DNA of 64,000 nt from an uncultured Agromyces sp. (GCA_913053875.1 CAJXGN010000007.1:62001-126000); one strand, 5' to 3'. Shown: positions 44,175 to 54,299, numbered from the stretch's first letter. The notes: generated by a model not told the origin, from the sequence alone. Made by a program: numbers and translations.

Positions 44175-44927
44175 CTACTGCTTGCCCTGCGCGGCGACCG
44201 CGGCGGCGCCCGCGGCGGCGGCCTCGGGGTCGAGGTACTCGGCCGGCTTCAGCGGCATGAGGTCCTCGCCGAGGGTGTAGACCAGCGGGATGCCGGTGGG
44301 GATGTTGAGGCCGGCGATGTCGTCGTCGGAGATGCCGTCGAGGTGCTTCACGAGGGCGCGGAGCGAGTTGCCGTGGGCGGCGACCAGCACGGTCCTCCCG
44401 GCGCGGAGGTCGTCGGCGAGCGGGCCCTCCCAGTACGGCATCATGCGCGCGATGACGTCCTTCAGGCACTCGGTGCGCGGCAGCTCGTCGTCGGCGAGCC
44501 CGGCGTAGCGCGCGTCGCCGACCTGCGACCACTCGGCATCGTCGTCGATCGGGGGCGGCGGCACGTCGAACGAGCGACGCCACTGCATGAACTGCTCCTC
44601 GCCGTACTTCTCGAGGGTCTCGGCCTTGTCGAGGCCCTGGAGTGCGCCGTAGTGGCGCTCGTTGAGTCGCCACGAGCGCTTCACGTCGATCCAGAGGCGG
44701 TCGGCCTGCTCGAGCGCGATGTTCGCGGTGACGATCGCGCGCTTCAGCACGGAGGTGTGCACCACATCGGGGAGCACGCCCTGCTCGGCGAGCAGTTCGC
44801 CGGCACGCTCGGACTCGGCCTTGCCGATGTCGGTCAGCCCGACGTCGACCCACCCCGTGAAGAGGTTCTTCTGGTTCCATTCGCTGTTGCCGTGCCGCAG
44901 CAGCACGAGCGTGTAGGGAGCTGGCAT
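44175..44927 (-). CDS. gpmA: Phosphoglycerate mutase, 2,3-bisphosphoglycerate-dependent
   Basis: A 250-residue histidine-phosphatase-family mutase. It interconverts 3- and 2-phosphoglycerate in glycolysis. The phospho-His lies in [18 protein letters not shown] (His11), with RHYGALQG and the second His in [13 protein letters not shown] (about 182). The C-terminal 25 residues are Ala-rich ([16 protein letters not shown]). TAGTCT 6 nt before the ATG and no ribosome site point to a leaderless mRNA. Confidence 0.95.
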   Translation of the reverse strand: MPAPYTLVLLRHGNSEWNQKNLFTGWVDVGLTDIGKAESERAGELLAEQGVLPDVVHTSVLKRAIVTANIALEQADRLWIDVKRSWRLNERHYGALQGLDKAETLEKYGEEQFMQWRRSFDVPPPPIDDDAEWSQVGDARYAGLADDELPRTECLKDVIARMMPYWEGPLADDLRAGRTVLVAAHGNSLRALVKHLDGISDDDIAGLNIPTGIPLVYTLGEDLMPLKPAEYLDPEAAAAGAAAVAAQGKQ

Positions 44928-44933
44928 GCCCCC

Positions 44934-44939
44934 AGACTA
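44934..44939 (-). promoter_or_regulatory. -10 box TAGTCT, leaderless gpmA
   Basis: TAGTCT on the minus strand ends 6 nt before ATG 44927. The facing gene at 44981 has CAGACT (44969-44974) 6 nt before its ATG, so two face-to-back leaderless promoters share the 53-bp gap. Confidence 0.5.
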
Positions 44940-44980
44940 GCGCCGCGGGCACTCCGCGCGAGCGCTGGCAGACTGGGCCC

Positions 44981-45790
44981 ATGCCGGTGGGTTCGATCAC
45001 GCGCGGGACCACGAACGCGAACCGGCTGCGCCGCTTCGATCGCTGGATCGCGGCCCAGCCGGCGCTGCGTCGCGCGGCCGACCCGCTGGTCGTGGACCTC
45101 GGCTACGGTGCGAGCGCGGTGACCCCGCTCGAACTGCACCGGCGGCTCGCGGCGGTGCGCCCGGACGTGGAGGTGCTCGGCCTCGAGATCGACCCCGGCC
45201 GCGTGCGGCGCGCCCGGGAGCAGCTGGAGGAGGTGCGCGCGGGAGGCACGGCGTTCGACCCCGCTGCATCCGTCGGGTTCGCCCTCGGCGGGTTCGAGGT
45301 GCCGGTTCCGGGCGGCAGGGCGCCGTGCGCGATCCGCGCCTGCAACGTGCTGCGGCAGTACGACGAGTCCGAGGTCGCCGACGCCTGGGCCATGCTCACC
45401 GGCCGCCTCGCGCCGGGCGGGCTGCTCGTCGAGGGCACGTGCGACGAGCTCGGCCGCATCGCCGCGTGGGTGGGCCTCGGCACCGGCGGCCCGCGCACGT
45501 TCACGATCTCGCTGCGGCTGGCCGGGCTGGAGGCCCCGTCGATCGTCGCCGAGCGCCTGCCGAAGGCGCTCATCCACCGCAACGTTCCCGGCGAGCGCGT
45601 GCACGAGCTGCTGCGCGCCCTCGATCGGGCGTGGACGGTGCACGCACCGCTGTCGGTGTACGGTCCCTCGCAGCGGTGGATCCGCACCGTGCAGACGCTG
45701 CGCGACGCGGGCTGGCCGGTCGCGGGCGGCGTGCGGCGGTGGCGGCTCGGCGAGGTCACGGTCGACTGGTCTGCGGTCGCGCCGGCGTGA
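44981..45790 (+). CDS. Class I SAM-dependent methyltransferase, substrate unknown
   Basis: A 269-residue protein with a Rossmann methyltransferase pattern. Motif I is LVVDLGYGASAVTPLELHRRL (pieces at about residues 36-56) and motif II acidic VLGLEIDPGRV near 70. CAIRACNVLRQYDESEV near 115-130 stands in place of motif IV. The rest is not diagnostic. The sequence between motif I and II is shortened relative to typical enzymes. It could modify a small molecule or rRNA; no neighbour helps. Convergent with the FUSC protein gene. Confidence 0.75.
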   Translation: MPVGSITRGTTNANRLRRFDRWIAAQPALRRAADPLVVDLGYGASAVTPLELHRRLAAVRPDVEVLGLEIDPGRVRRAREQLEEVRAGGTAFDPAASVGFALGGFEVPVPGGRAPCAIRACNVLRQYDESEVADAWAMLTGRLAPGGLLVEGTCDELGRIAAWVGLGTGGPRTFTISLRLAGLEAPSIVAERLPKALIHRNVPGERVHELLRALDRAWTVHAPLSVYGPSQRWIRTVQTLRDAGWPVAGGVRRWRLGEVTVDWSAVAPA

Positions 45791-45829
45791 ACCCGCTCGA
45801 CGACCCGAGCGGATGCCGAGGGGCCACGC

Positions 45830-46903
45830 TCAGAGCCGGGCGAGCGCGTCCCGTGCCGCGGCCACGTCGAGCCCCGTGGCCATGAGCACGTCCACGAGGT
45901 ACGGACGCAGCGCGTGCACGACGTTCCGGTCGGAGACCGGGCCCGCCGCGGGGACGATGCGCTCGGGGTCGAGGTGCTTGGCGATCTCGACCGCGGCCTG
46001 GCGTGCCACGGGCAGCTGCTCGACATCGCCCATCGCGTCGGCGAGCAGCCCGACGGCGACCGACGTGCGGGTGAAGAGCCCGGCGAGCTCGGGGCGGGCG
46101 ACGCCGTCGCGCAGCGCGAAGGCCGTGCGACGCGACACGACACGCAGGTTGCGGGTGGCGAGCTCGAGCCCCGTGAGCATGGTGCGCTGGCGGTCGAGGT
46201 CGTATCGGCTGCGACGACCGAACGGCGAGATGCGGGCGATCGCGACGCCCGAGTCGACGGCCGCGGTCCAGGCGTCGACCACGGGCTGGGTCGAGCGCGC
46301 GCGGGAGAGCGCCCGGTCCGCGGCATCCGCATCGCCCGCCCGCATCGCCTCGGCGAACGCCTCGAGCACGGCGACGTGCTCGTGCACGAGCCGGCGCCCC
46401 TCGCGGGCGGCCGTGCGGCGCGGGTCGCGCGGGATGATCGCGGTCGCGACCAGCGCGAACGCGCCCGCGACGAGTCCGTCGACCGTGCGCGTGAACGGTC
46501 CGCCCTCCGGCAGGGGCATGAGCATGACCAGCGTGCACTGCAGCGCCGCCGCGACCGCGAACGCCGCCGACGGCGAGACGAGGCGGGCGACGAGCATGGT
46601 GACCGCGAGCGCGAGCGCGTACTGCGGGATGCCCTGGCCGGCGACGAGCAGCAGCACCTCGGCGAGCGCGATGCCGAGCGTCATGCCCACCACGGTCTCG
46701 AGCACGCGGATCGGCCGGGCGTCGCGCACGAAGCCGAGCGACGAGATCACCACGATCGCCGCGATGAGCGGCCGCTCGTGGCCGAGCACGAACGACGCGA
46801 AGGCGTAGGCGGCGACGGCGGTCACCGTGATCTGCAGCACCGCAGGCGCCGCATCGACCATGCGCCGCACGTCGACCGTGCGCACGAGGCCGCGGAGGTT
46901 CAC
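45830..46903 (-). CDS. FUSC-family membrane protein (aromatic acid exporter-like)
   Basis: A 357-residue protein with about six membrane helices in residues 15-150 (e.g. VLQITVTAVAAYAFASFVL and YALALAVTMLVARLV), followed by a cytoplasmic helical domain. This is the fusaric acid resistance/aromatic acid exporter-like layout, but with only one half of the twelve-helix form. The start is GTG at 46903, overlapping the ygfZ stop (GTGA). Export of small aromatic acids is the family role; the substrate here is unknown. Confidence 0.85.
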   Translation of the reverse strand: MNLRGLVRTVDVRRMVDAAPAVLQITVTAVAAYAFASFVLGHERPLIAAIVVISSLGFVRDARPIRVLETVVGMTLGIALAEVLLLVAGQGIPQYALALAVTMLVARLVSPSAAFAVAAALQCTLVMLMPLPEGGPFTRTVDGLVAGAFALVATAIIPRDPRRTAAREGRRLVHEHVAVLEAFAEAMRAGDADAADRALSRARSTQPVVDAWTAAVDSGVAIARISPFGRRSRYDLDRQRTMLTGLELATRNLRVVSRRTAFALRDGVARPELAGLFTRTSVAVGLLADAMGDVEQLPVARQAAVEIAKHLDPERIVPAAGPVSDRNVVHALRPYLVDVLMATGLDVAAARDALARL

Positions 46904-48054
46904 CGCCGGGCGCCGAGCCTCGGCAGTCTGGGCACCTCGACCGCCGCCCCCGCGCCCGACGGCACGACCGCGACCTGGGAGGCGGCCACGTCGATGTCGT
47001 GCGACTCGACGATCAGCTCGATGTCGTCGGGCACTGCTCGCTTGACGACCGCGAGCGCGATCGGGCCGAGCTCGTGGTGCAGCGCGCTGGAGGTGATCGT
47101 GCCCACCGCGCGGCGTTCCGCCTCGGCCTCGGGGCGCTGCTTGATCGCCGAGACGACCTCGCCGTGCGCGGGCAGCACGGTGTCGGAGCCGTCGAGGTGC
47201 AGCATCACGAGTCGCCGGGGCGGCCGGCCGAGGTTGTGCACCTTGGCGACGGTCTCCTGCCCGCGGTAGCAGCCCTTCGACAGGTGCACGGCCGTGCGCA
47301 GCCAGTCGAGCTCGTGCGGCAGCGAGCGGTCGTCGACCTCGGTCGCGAATCGGGGACGCCAGGCCGCGATGCGCAGCGCCTCGGCGGCGAGCGCGCCGGC
47401 CATGCGCACGGTGCCGGCACGAGCGGCGGATGCGAGCGCCTGGAGCGCGTCCCGCGGCACGAGCAGCTCGCTCCAGCGCCAGTCGGCGGCGGGGTGCTCG
47501 GGGTCGGACGCGTACTGGAACCCGCCGGCGACCACGTGGGTCCAGGGGTCTCGCCAGACGAGCGGCACGTCGTTCGGCGCGGCGACCGCGACGCCGTCGG
47601 GCAGGAGCGCCGCCGGGTCGTCGGCCGCGGTGGCGAGCACGGCGAACTCGTCGGTGCGCACCGACACCTCGACGCGGAGCATGAAGCGCATGCGGTCGAG
47701 CCAGGAGCCGAGCGCGTCGGCGTCGCCGCCCTCGGCGACCAGGCAGGTGGCGACCCCGTCGTCGAGCACGTGCACGGCGTGCTCGACGTGGCCGCCGGCG
47801 TCGAGGAACAGCGCCTCCGCCGGCTCCCCCGGTGCGAGGCGTGCGAGCGACTGGCTCGCCATCGAGTCGAGCCAGCTCAACCGGTCGGGGCCCTCGACGC
47901 GCACGACGCCGCGGCCCGAGCAGTCGACGATGGCGAGCCCGCGCTCGAGGTCGCGCTGCTCGACGATCGGGTTGCCGTAGTGCGCGGGCACGCCCTGGTC
48001 GACGCCCTCCGCGGGGACGGCGCCGGGCACGGCGAGGAGCGGGGAATCGGCCAT
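46900..48054 (-). CDS. ygfZ: Folate-binding YgfZ/GcvT-like protein
   Basis: A 384-residue protein with the GcvT fold and the YgfZ signature KGCYRGQE (about residues 244-251, with its conserved Cys). N-terminal CSGRGVVRVEGPDRLSWLDS also fits. YgfZ proteins bind tetrahydrofolate and support assembly or repair of certain Fe-S enzymes and tRNA modification. ATG at 48054 shares one base with the preceding FABP stop (TGATG). The FABP-ygfZ-FUSC order is a short overlapping operon. Confidence 0.92.
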   Translation of the reverse strand: MADSPLLAVPGAVPAEGVDQGVPAHYGNPIVEQRDLERGLAIVDCSGRGVVRVEGPDRLSWLDSMASQSLARLAPGEPAEALFLDAGGHVEHAVHVLDDGVATCLVAEGGDADALGSWLDRMRFMLRVEVSVRTDEFAVLATAADDPAALLPDGVAVAAPNDVPLVWRDPWTHVVAGGFQYASDPEHPAADWRWSELLVPRDALQALASAARAGTVRMAGALAAEALRIAAWRPRFATEVDDRSLPHELDWLRTAVHLSKGCYRGQETVAKVHNLGRPPRRLVMLHLDGSDTVLPAHGEVVSAIKQRPEAEAERRAVGTITSSALHHELGPIALAVVKRAVPDDIELIVESHDIDVAASQVAVVPSGAGAAVEVPRLPRLGARR

Positions 48055-48659
48055 CAGCCGACCTTCGCGAGTCGGGCCGAGGCGTGGGTGCGGAGGTCCT
48101 GCCCGAGCGCCGCGATGTCCCACGCCCAGAGCAGGTGGCTCTCGACGAGTCCGTAGAGGCGCGTGGCGGCGGCGTAGGGCTTCGCCCCCTCGGCCCGCAC
48201 GACCGCGTCGGTCGCGAGGTCGATGCGCGGCCCCGCGACCCGTCCGAGGTAGAGCTCGCCGACGCCGTCGGGGTGCACGAGCTGCACCTGGAGGTCGAAG
48301 CCCTCGGCGTCCTTGCGCAGCGTCTCGACCGACTCGGCGTCGCCGTACGCGGTCGGCGCGCTCGCGGGCAGCATCCCCGGCCCGGCATCGCCGTCGCCGA
48401 GCTGCCGGGCGAGCCGCCAGTAGCCGATCTCGGAGGGCAGCTCGCGGGCTGCGCCGTCGGGCGCGTCCAGCAGCCAGGCGACCGAGGAGTACTGCAGCAC
48501 CGGCTGGCCGTCGTGCGCGAACTGCACGCGCTGGCCGAACTCGTGCGTCACCGTGTCGTCGCCGACGCGGTAGTCGATGACGCCCGTGCCCTCCCAGGTG
48601 CCGACGAGCCAGGACAGCGGGACGAGTTCCGCCGGCAGGTCGACGGGGATCTCGAGCAT
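48054..48659 (-). CDS. FABP/nitrobindin-like beta-barrel protein
   Basis: A 201-residue lipocalin-like protein of the actinobacterial FABP (DUF1794) group. The hallmark GTWEGTG (about residues 20-26) resembles the GxWxGxG motif of nitrobindins. The C-terminal RLYGLVESHLLWAWDIAALG contains a His at the position where nitrobindins bind heme. The mycobacterial relative binds heme and nitric oxide, so a role in NO or heme chemistry is possible. First gene of a three-gene overlapping run with ygfZ and the FUSC gene. Confidence 0.87.
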   Translation of the reverse strand: MLEIPVDLPAELVPLSWLVGTWEGTGVIDYRVGDDTVTHEFGQRVQFAHDGQPVLQYSSVAWLLDAPDGAARELPSEIGYWRLARQLGDGDAGPGMLPASAPTAYGDAESVETLRKDAEGFDLQVQLVHPDGVGELYLGRVAGPRIDLATDAVVRAEGAKPYAAATRLYGLVESHLLWAWDIAALGQDLRTHASARLAKVG

Positions 48660-48663
48660 CGTG

Positions 48664-48783
48664 CTAGCGCTGCCCCGTGAACAGCTTGTAGACGACGACG
48701 CCGCTGACCCACGCGATCGCCACGCTCGCGAGGCCGAGCAGTCCGAGGAACACGAGTTCGAGGGCGAAGAGGGAGGACTCCAT
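48664..48783 (-). CDS. 39-residue single-helix membrane peptide
   Basis: A short frame from ATG 48783 to TAG 48664 reads [20 protein letters not shown], then [19 protein letters not shown]. Residues about 6-33 form one membrane helix. The stop lies 4 bp before the FABP start and the previous gene stop is 9 bp upstream, so it completes a tightly packed operon. It has a clear open frame, membrane character and a basic end. I do not recognise a family. Confidence 0.65.
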   Translation of the reverse strand: MESSLFALELVFLGLLGLASVAIAWVSGVVVYKLFTGQR

Positions 48784-48792
48784 GCGCCGAGT

Positions 48793-49077
48793 CTAGCCGC
48801 TCAGCGCCACCTGGAGGACGCGCACGAGCACGGCGGCGGCCACGATCAGCACGGCGCCGCCGAGGCTGTCGCGCACGCGCGCCAGGTAGCCCGCCGGCGT
48901 GCGCGTCGCGAGCTGGAGTGCGAGCGCGAGCACCACGCATCCGCCCAGGCTCACCGACAGCCATGCGATCGGCTGCTCGGGTGCGAGCACCAGCACGAGG
49001 GCGGATGCCACGAGCGCGACCGCCCACACGGGCACCACGCTCGACCACCACAGCCGGTCCGCGGCACGCTCTTCCAT
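48793..49077 (-). CDS. Small membrane protein, function unknown
   Basis: A 94-residue protein with three likely membrane helices: about residues 14-33 ([19 protein letters not shown]), 38-58 ([19 protein letters not shown]) and 70-92 ([19 protein letters not shown]). ATG at 49077 lies 9 nt behind GGGGGAG; a GTG three codons upstream would overlap that ribosome site. It heads the run into the 39-residue peptide, FABP and ygfZ, and is divergent from glnR over 83 bp. No family recognised. Confidence 0.75.
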   Translation of the reverse strand: MEERAADRLWWSSVVPVWAVALVASALVLVLAPEQPIAWLSVSLGGCVVLALALQLATRTPAGYLARVRDSLGGAVLIVAAAVLVRVLQVALSG

Positions 49078-49160
49078 GTCGTCCACTCCCCCGGGCCCCG
49101 CGTCGAGCGACCCCCGGAGGTCAGGATAGTATGGCCGGACCTTACTACTGGAGGGTCTGC

Positions 49161-49850
49161 GTGGCGCAGCTGTTGATCTTGACGTCGGCCGCCGACAACG
49201 ACGTACTCCCCGCCCTCGCCCTCCTCACGCATCGCGTTCGCGTCATCCCGGCGTCGCCGGACCAACTCGTGCGCGCACCCGACTCCGACCTCGTCTTCGT
49301 CGACGCGCGGTCCAACCTGGCCGGCGCGAAGGCGCTCTGCCAGATCCTGCGCACGACCGGGCTGAGCGTGCCCCTCATCCTCGTCGTGACCGAGGGCGGC
49401 CTGACCGCGGTGAGCCCGGACTGGGGCGTCGACGACGTGATCCTCGAGTCGGCGGGCCCTGCGGAAGTCGACGCGCGCGTGCGCCTCACGATCGGCCGCG
49501 CCGCCACCGCGCCGGCGTCCGAGCGCATCCAGACCTCGGGCGTGGTGATCGACGAGGCGAGCTACTCGGCGAAGGTGCACGGCAAGCCGCTCGACCTCAC
49601 CTACAAGGAGTTCGAGCTGCTGCGCTTCCTCGCCGCGCATCCGTCGCGCGTGTTCACCCGCGAGCAGCTGCTCAGCGAGGTGTGGGGCTACGACTACTTC
49701 GGCGGCACGCGCACGGTCGACGTGCACGTGCGGCGACTGCGCGCGAAGCTCGGCGACCTCGAGGGCCTGATCGGCACCGTGCGCAACGTCGGCTACCGGT
49801 TCAACGTGCACGAGGACGACGAGCGCGACATGCCCGTCTCGGCGAGCTGA
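49161..49850 (+). CDS. glnR: GlnR, atypical OmpR-family nitrogen regulator
   Basis: A 229-residue regulator close to actinobacterial Gln[20 protein letters not shown] at the start and [21 protein letters not shown] in the middle. [21 protein letters not shown] and [16 protein letters not shown] lie in the winged helix. The receiver keeps Asp48 but has TSA where the acidic pair normally sits, and lacks the usual Lys. This is as in GlnR proteins, which work as constitutive dimers without a kinase. No kinase gene is adjacent. GTG 49161 follows GGAGGG. It is expected to control ammonium assimilation and probably purine nitrogen use. Confidence 0.88.
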   Translation: MAQLLILTSAADNDVLPALALLTHRVRVIPASPDQLVRAPDSDLVFVDARSNLAGAKALCQILRTTGLSVPLILVVTEGGLTAVSPDWGVDDVILESAGPAEVDARVRLTIGRAATAPASERIQTSGVVIDEASYSAKVHGKPLDLTYKEFELLRFLAAHPSRVFTREQLLSEVWGYDYFGGTRTVDVHVRRLRAKLGDLEGLIGTVRNVGYRFNVHEDDERDMPVSAS

Positions 49851-49926
49851 CGGCGCCCGGAGAGACGTAACCGGGCGTTCACGCCGTCGGCCACACCCTC
49901 GGCGACGCCGGTGGCATGATGAGGGG

Positions 49927-52110
49927 ATGAACGCCGACGCCACCCTCACCGAGAGCGAAGAGCGGACCAGCAGCGACTTCGACGACGACTTCGAGCCGCT
50001 CGACATCGCGGGCGCACCCGAACTCCCCGACGCCCGCTACCTCGACCGCGAACTGAGCTGGCTGGCGTTCAACCAGCGGGTGCTCGAGCTCGCCGAGGAC
50101 CCGACCCTCCCGGTGCTCGAGCGCGCCAACTTCCTGGCGATCTTCGCGTCGAACCTCGACGAGTTCTTCATGGTGCGCGTCGCCGGCCTGAAGCGTCGCA
50201 TCACGACCGGCCTCGCGGTGCCGACCAACGTCGGGCGCGCGCCCGCCGACGTGCTGAGCGACATCTCCAAGGCGGCGCACGAGCTGCAGGAGCGGCACGC
50301 GCGCGCCTACCAGGAACTGGTCCGCCCGGCACTCGCCGATGCCGGCGTGCGCATCGTCGCGTGGCACGACCTCGGCGAGGCCGAGCAGGAGCGGCTCGAC
50401 GACTACTTCGCCGCCCAGATCTTCCCGGTGCTCATGCCGTTGGCGGTCGACCCGGCGCATCCGTTCCCCTACATCTCGGGGCTCTCGCTGAACCTCTCGG
50501 TGCGCGTGCGCAACAGCCGCACGGGCCGGCAGGAGTTCGCGCGCGTGAAGGTGCCGCAGATGCTGCCGCGCTACATCAAGGTGAGCGACGAGGAGACCGT
50601 CGACGACGCACGGTACATCTCGCTCGAGTCCCTCATCGCGAACCACCTCTCCGACCTGTTCCCCGGCATGGACGTGCTCGACCACCACGTCTTCCGCGTC
50701 ACCCGCAACGAGGACGTGGAGATCGAGGAGGACGAGACCGAGAACCTGATCAAGGCCCTCGAGAAGGAGCTGCTGCGGCGCCGGTTCGGCCCGCCCATCC
50801 GCCTCGAGATCACCGACGACATGGACGACGTGACGCTCGGCCTGCTGGTGCGCGAGCTCGACGTGACCGAGCAGGAGGTCTACCGCCTGCCGGCGCCGCT
50901 CGACCTCGGCGGCCTGTTCGACATCGCCCGGATCGACCGGCCCGACCTGCACTATCCGCCGCACGTGCCCACGACCGCGCTGCAGCTGCGTCCGTCGGAG
51001 TCGAACCTCGACGCCGACGTGTTCGCGGCGATCGACCGGCGGGACGTGCTCGTGCACCACCCGTACGAGTCGTTCGCGACCAGCGTGCAGGCGTTCCTAG
51101 AGCAGGCGGCCGCCGACCCCGACGTGCTGGCGATCAAGCAGACGCTGTACCGCACCTCGGGCGACAGCCCCATCATCGAGGCGCTCATCGACGCCGCCGA
51201 GGCGGGCAAGCAGGTGCTTGCACTCGTGGAGATCAAGGCGCGGTTCGACGAGGCCGCGAACATCACCTGGGCGCGCAAGCTCGAGAAGGCCGGCGTGCAC
51301 GTCGTGTACGGCCTCGTCGGGCTGAAGACGCACTGCAAGCTCGCGCTCGTCATCCGCCAGGAGAAGGGCGAGCTGCGCCACTACAGCCACATCGGCACGG
51401 GCAACTACAACCCCAAGACGAGCCGGCTGTACGAGGACATGGGGCTGTTCACCGCGGACGGGCAGGTCGGCAAGGACCTCACGCGACTCTTCAACGAGCT
51501 CTCCGGCTACGCGATCGAGAAGAAGTTCAAGCGGCTGCTCGTCGCACCGCTGCACCTGCGCAAGGGGCTCCTGAAGCGCATCGCGCAGGAGGCGCGCAAC
51601 GCCGAGCAGGGCAAGCCCAGCGGCATCCGCATCAAGGTCAACTCGATGGTCGACGAGGCGATCATCGACGCGCTCTACCGCGCGTCCAACGCGGGCGTGC
51701 CGGTCGAGGTGTGGGTGCGCGGCATCTGCAGCCTGAAGCCGGGCGTGCCGGGCATGAGCGAGCACATCCGGGTGCGGTCGGTGCTCGGGCGCTACCTCGA
51801 GCACTCGCGCATCTTCTCGTTCCACAACGACGGCGACCCGCAGGTGTTCATCGGCAGCGCCGACATGATGCACCGCAACCTCGACCGCCGCGTCGAGGCG
51901 CTCGTGCGCCTCACCGATCGCGGCCACATCGCCGAGGTCGGCGCGAACTTCGACAAGGCCATGGACGACGGCACGTCGTCGTGGTGGCTCGGCGCGGACG
52001 GCGTCTGGGAGCGGCACTCGACGGATGCGGAGGGGCGGCCGCTGGAGGACCTGCAGAACTGGCTCATGCAGCAGATCGGCCAGCGCACCCGCACGGGAAC
52101 GCGACGGTGA
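49927..52110 (+). CDS. ppk1: Polyphosphate kinase 1
   Basis: A 727-residue PPK1. It makes inorganic polyphosphate from ATP. An acidic N-terminal tail (residues 1-35) precedes the N domain starting [18 protein letters not shown]. The head domain follows. The two phospholipase-D-like C domains hold the autophosphorylated His in [23 protein letters not shown] (in pieces near residue 480) and the second His in [15 protein letters not shown]. The stop overlaps the MutT/SixA gene (GTGA). Lying between glnR and the pst operon, it links phosphate storage to uptake. Confidence 0.97.
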   Translation: MNADATLTESEERTSSDFDDDFEPLDIAGAPELPDARYLDRELSWLAFNQRVLELAEDPTLPVLERANFLAIFASNLDEFFMVRVAGLKRRITTGLAVPTNVGRAPADVLSDISKAAHELQERHARAYQELVRPALADAGVRIVAWHDLGEAEQERLDDYFAAQIFPVLMPLAVDPAHPFPYISGLSLNLSVRVRNSRTGRQEFARVKVPQMLPRYIKVSDEETVDDARYISLESLIANHLSDLFPGMDVLDHHVFRVTRNEDVEIEEDETENLIKALEKELLRRRFGPPIRLEITDDMDDVTLGLLVRELDVTEQEVYRLPAPLDLGGLFDIARIDRPDLHYPPHVPTTALQLRPSESNLDADVFAAIDRRDVLVHHPYESFATSVQAFLEQAAADPDVLAIKQTLYRTSGDSPIIEALIDAAEAGKQVLALVEIKARFDEAANITWARKLEKAGVHVVYGLVGLKTHCKLALVIRQEKGELRHYSHIGTGNYNPKTSRLYEDMGLFTADGQVGKDLTRLFNELSGYAIEKKFKRLLVAPLHLRKGLLKRIAQEARNAEQGKPSGIRIKVNSMVDEAIIDALYRASNAGVPVEVWVRGICSLKPGVPGMSEHIRVRSVLGRYLEHSRIFSFHNDGDPQVFIGSADMMHRNLDRRVEALVRLTDRGHIAEVGANFDKAMDDGTSSWWLGADGVWERHSTDAEGRPLEDLQNWLMQQIGQRTRTGTRR

Positions 52111-53048
52111 GCGCGGCCGCCGTCTACGCGGCCGGGGCCGTCTGCTGGCGGTGGATCGACGGGCGCATCCACGTGCTCGTCGTGCACCGTACGCAGCAGG
52201 GCGACGTCACCATCCCCAAGGGGAAGGTCGATCCGGGCGAGAGCCTCCCGCAGACCGCGGTGCGCGAGATCAAGGAGGAGACCGGCCTCTCGATCGCGCT
52301 GGGCGTGCCGCTCGGCGAGATCCGCTACGCGATGCCGAACGGCCGCGAGAAGATCGTGCACTACTGGGCCGGCGAGGTCACGGACGCCGCGGTTCGGAAG
52401 TCGACGTTCGTGCCCAACGGCGAGATCGCGGCACTCGAATGGGTGACGCTGAAGCGCGCCCGGAGCTACCTGAGCTACGAGTCGGACGTCGTGCTGCTCG
52501 AACGGTTCGCGGCGCTGGTCGCCGACGGAGTGACGAGCACGGTGCCGCTGATCGTGCTGCGGCACGCCAAGGCCCGGTCGCGCAGCGGGTGGGGCAAGAA
52601 GGACGACTCGGCGCGGCCGCTGGTGGCGCGCGGCGTCGCGCAGGCCGCCGCGCTGGCGCCGACGCTCGCCGCGTGGTCGCCGACCCGGATCGTGTCGAGT
52701 CCGGCCGTGCGGTGCGTGACGACCGTCGCGCCCCTGGCCGCCGACGCGCACATCGAGATCAAGCGCAGCGACGACCTCTCGCAGGCGGCGTGGGAGGCGG
52801 GCACCGCGAACGTCCGGCGGGTCATCGGCAAGCGCGTGCGCGCCCGCAAGCCGGCCGTCATCTGCAGCCACCGGCCGGTGCTGCCGGACATCATGCGCGA
52901 GATCGCGCTCGCGACCGGCACGCCGATCGGCACCTACGCCGACGACGCGGCCCAGATGGATGCCGGCGGCTTCAGCGTCGTGCACCTCTCGACCGAGAAC
53001 CCGGCCTCCGGGATCGTGGCGCTCGAGACGCATCCCGCGCGGCCCTGA
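52107..53048 (+). CDS. MutT-SixA fusion (Nudix plus histidine phosphatase domain)
   Basis: A 313-residue two-domain protein. Residues about 5-138 are a Nudix hydrolase; the Nudix box [20 protein letters not shown] lies at about 39-58, followed by TGL. Residues about 145-313 are a SixA/phosphoglycerate-mutase-like domain with [11 protein letters not shown] (catalytic His about 153) and a second His in [11 protein letters not shown]. The mycobacterial MutT1 has this layout and hydrolyses 8-oxo-dGTP and diadenosine polyphosphates. GTG 52107 overlaps the ppk1 stop, so products are made together. Confidence 0.92.
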   Translation: MSAAAVYAAGAVCWRWIDGRIHVLVVHRTQQGDVTIPKGKVDPGESLPQTAVREIKEETGLSIALGVPLGEIRYAMPNGREKIVHYWAGEVTDAAVRKSTFVPNGEIAALEWVTLKRARSYLSYESDVVLLERFAALVADGVTSTVPLIVLRHAKARSRSGWGKKDDSARPLVARGVAQAAALAPTLAAWSPTRIVSSPAVRCVTTVAPLAADAHIEIKRSDDLSQAAWEAGTANVRRVIGKRVRARKPAVICSHRPVLPDIMREIALATGTPIGTYADDAAQMDAGGFSVVHLSTENPASGIVALETHPARP

Positions 53049-53069
53049 CACCGGGCGGGACCACCCGCT

Positions 53070-53102
53070 GGTTCCGTGCCGTTCACCTCCCGTTCACCGA
53101 TG
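53070..53102 (+). promoter_or_regulatory. PHO box: three 11-bp direct repeats upstream of pstS
   Basis: GGTTCCGTGCC, GTTCACCTCCC and GTTCACCGATG follow without gaps at 53070-53080, 53081-53091 and 53092-53102. The last two share GTTCACC. This is the actinobacterial PHO-box layout. It lies 92 bp before the pstS start, in reach of RegX3. Confidence 0.85.
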
Positions 53103-53193
53103 GGGAGACGACGCGTCACTCGTGCTGCGTACCGTCGCTCGCGTGCCGGAGATCTCCGGCCGTCACCTGCATCCGAACCCGGAAGGGAATCAC

Positions 53194-54285
53194 GTGAATC
53201 TCAAGCGTTTCGGCGCCCCCGCCGCAATCGCCGCCGCCGCAGCACTCGCGCTCAGCTCCTGCGCGGCCAACGAGGGAGGCTCCTCGTCCGACTCGACCGA
53301 CTCGGGTCTCTCCGGCACCCTCGTGGGCGCGGGCGCCTCGTCGCAGGGCTCCGCGCAGGAGGCCTGGATCGCCGCGTTCCAGACCGAGAACCCCGAGGTC
53401 ACCGTCAACTACGACCCGTCGGGCTCCGGCGCCGGCCGTGAGACGTTCCAGGAGGGCGCGAGCGACTTCGCCGGCTCCGACCGTGCGTTCAACGACGAGG
53501 AGATCGCCGAGGGCAACTTCCAGGCCTGCGCTCCCGACACGAACATCATCGAGCTGCCGCTGTACATCTCGCCGATCGCCGTGATCTTCAACCTCGAGGG
53601 CATCGAGACGCTGAACCTCGACGCCGACACGCTCGCCGGCATCTTCGCCGGTGAGATCACCAACTGGAGCGACGACGCGATCGTCTCGCAGAACGACGGC
53701 GTCGAGCTGCCCGACGAGGCCATCACCGCCGTGCACCGCGCGGACGACTCGGGCACCACCGAGAACTTCACCGAGTACCTCGGTGCGGCTGCTCCCGACG
53801 TGTGGACCTACGAGGCCGACGGCGTCTGGCCGTTCGAGGGCGGCGAGGCCGCTCAGGGCACCTCGGGCGTCGTCGACGCGGTGACCAACGGCACCGGCAC
53901 CATCGGCTACGCCGACGCCTCGCGCGCCGGTGACCTCGGGACCGTCGCGGTGAAGGTCGGCGAGGAGTACGTGCCGTACTCGCCCGAGGCCGCTGCCGCG
54001 ATCGTCGACGCCTCGCCGTTCGTCGAGGGCCGCTCGGAGTTCGACCTCGCGATCGAGCTCCAGCGCGACACCACCGCGTCGGGCACCTACCCGATCGTGC
54101 TGGTCAGCTACCTCGTGGCCTGCGAGCAGTACGCCGACTCGGCCAACGTCGAGCTCGTCAAGGCGTACCTCGGCTACATCGCCAGCCCCGAGGGCCAGGA
54201 CGCGTCGGCCGAGTCCGCCGGTTCGGCTCCGATCTCGGAGAACCTGCGCGAGCTCGCCACCGCTGCGATCGACTCGATCCAGTAA
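53194..54285 (+). CDS. pstS: Phosphate-binding lipoprotein PstS
   Basis: A 363-residue periplasm-type binding lipoprotein. The signal peptide VNLKRFGAPAAIAAAAALAL ends at the lipobox LSSC (Cys about residue 23), and a Ser/Asp/Gly-rich linker follows. The phosphate pocket segments are VGAGASSQGSAQEAW, DPSGSGAGRETF and HRADDSGTTENFTEYL, all typical of PstS. The start is GTG at 53194 after GGAAGGG. First gene of pstSCAB, preceded by a PHO box and followed by an attenuator hairpin. Confidence 0.97.
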   Translation: MNLKRFGAPAAIAAAAALALSSCAANEGGSSSDSTDSGLSGTLVGAGASSQGSAQEAWIAAFQTENPEVTVNYDPSGSGAGRETFQEGASDFAGSDRAFNDEEIAEGNFQACAPDTNIIELPLYISPIAVIFNLEGIETLNLDADTLAGIFAGEITNWSDDAIVSQNDGVELPDEAITAVHRADDSGTTENFTEYLGAAAPDVWTYEADGVWPFEGGEAAQGTSGVVDAVTNGTGTIGYADASRAGDLGTVAVKVGEEYVPYSPEAAAAIVDASPFVEGRSEFDLAIELQRDTTASGTYPIVLVSYLVACEQYADSANVELVKAYLGYIASPEGQDASAESAGSAPISENLRELATAAIDSIQ

Positions 54286-54299
54286 TACGGCATAGGTTG

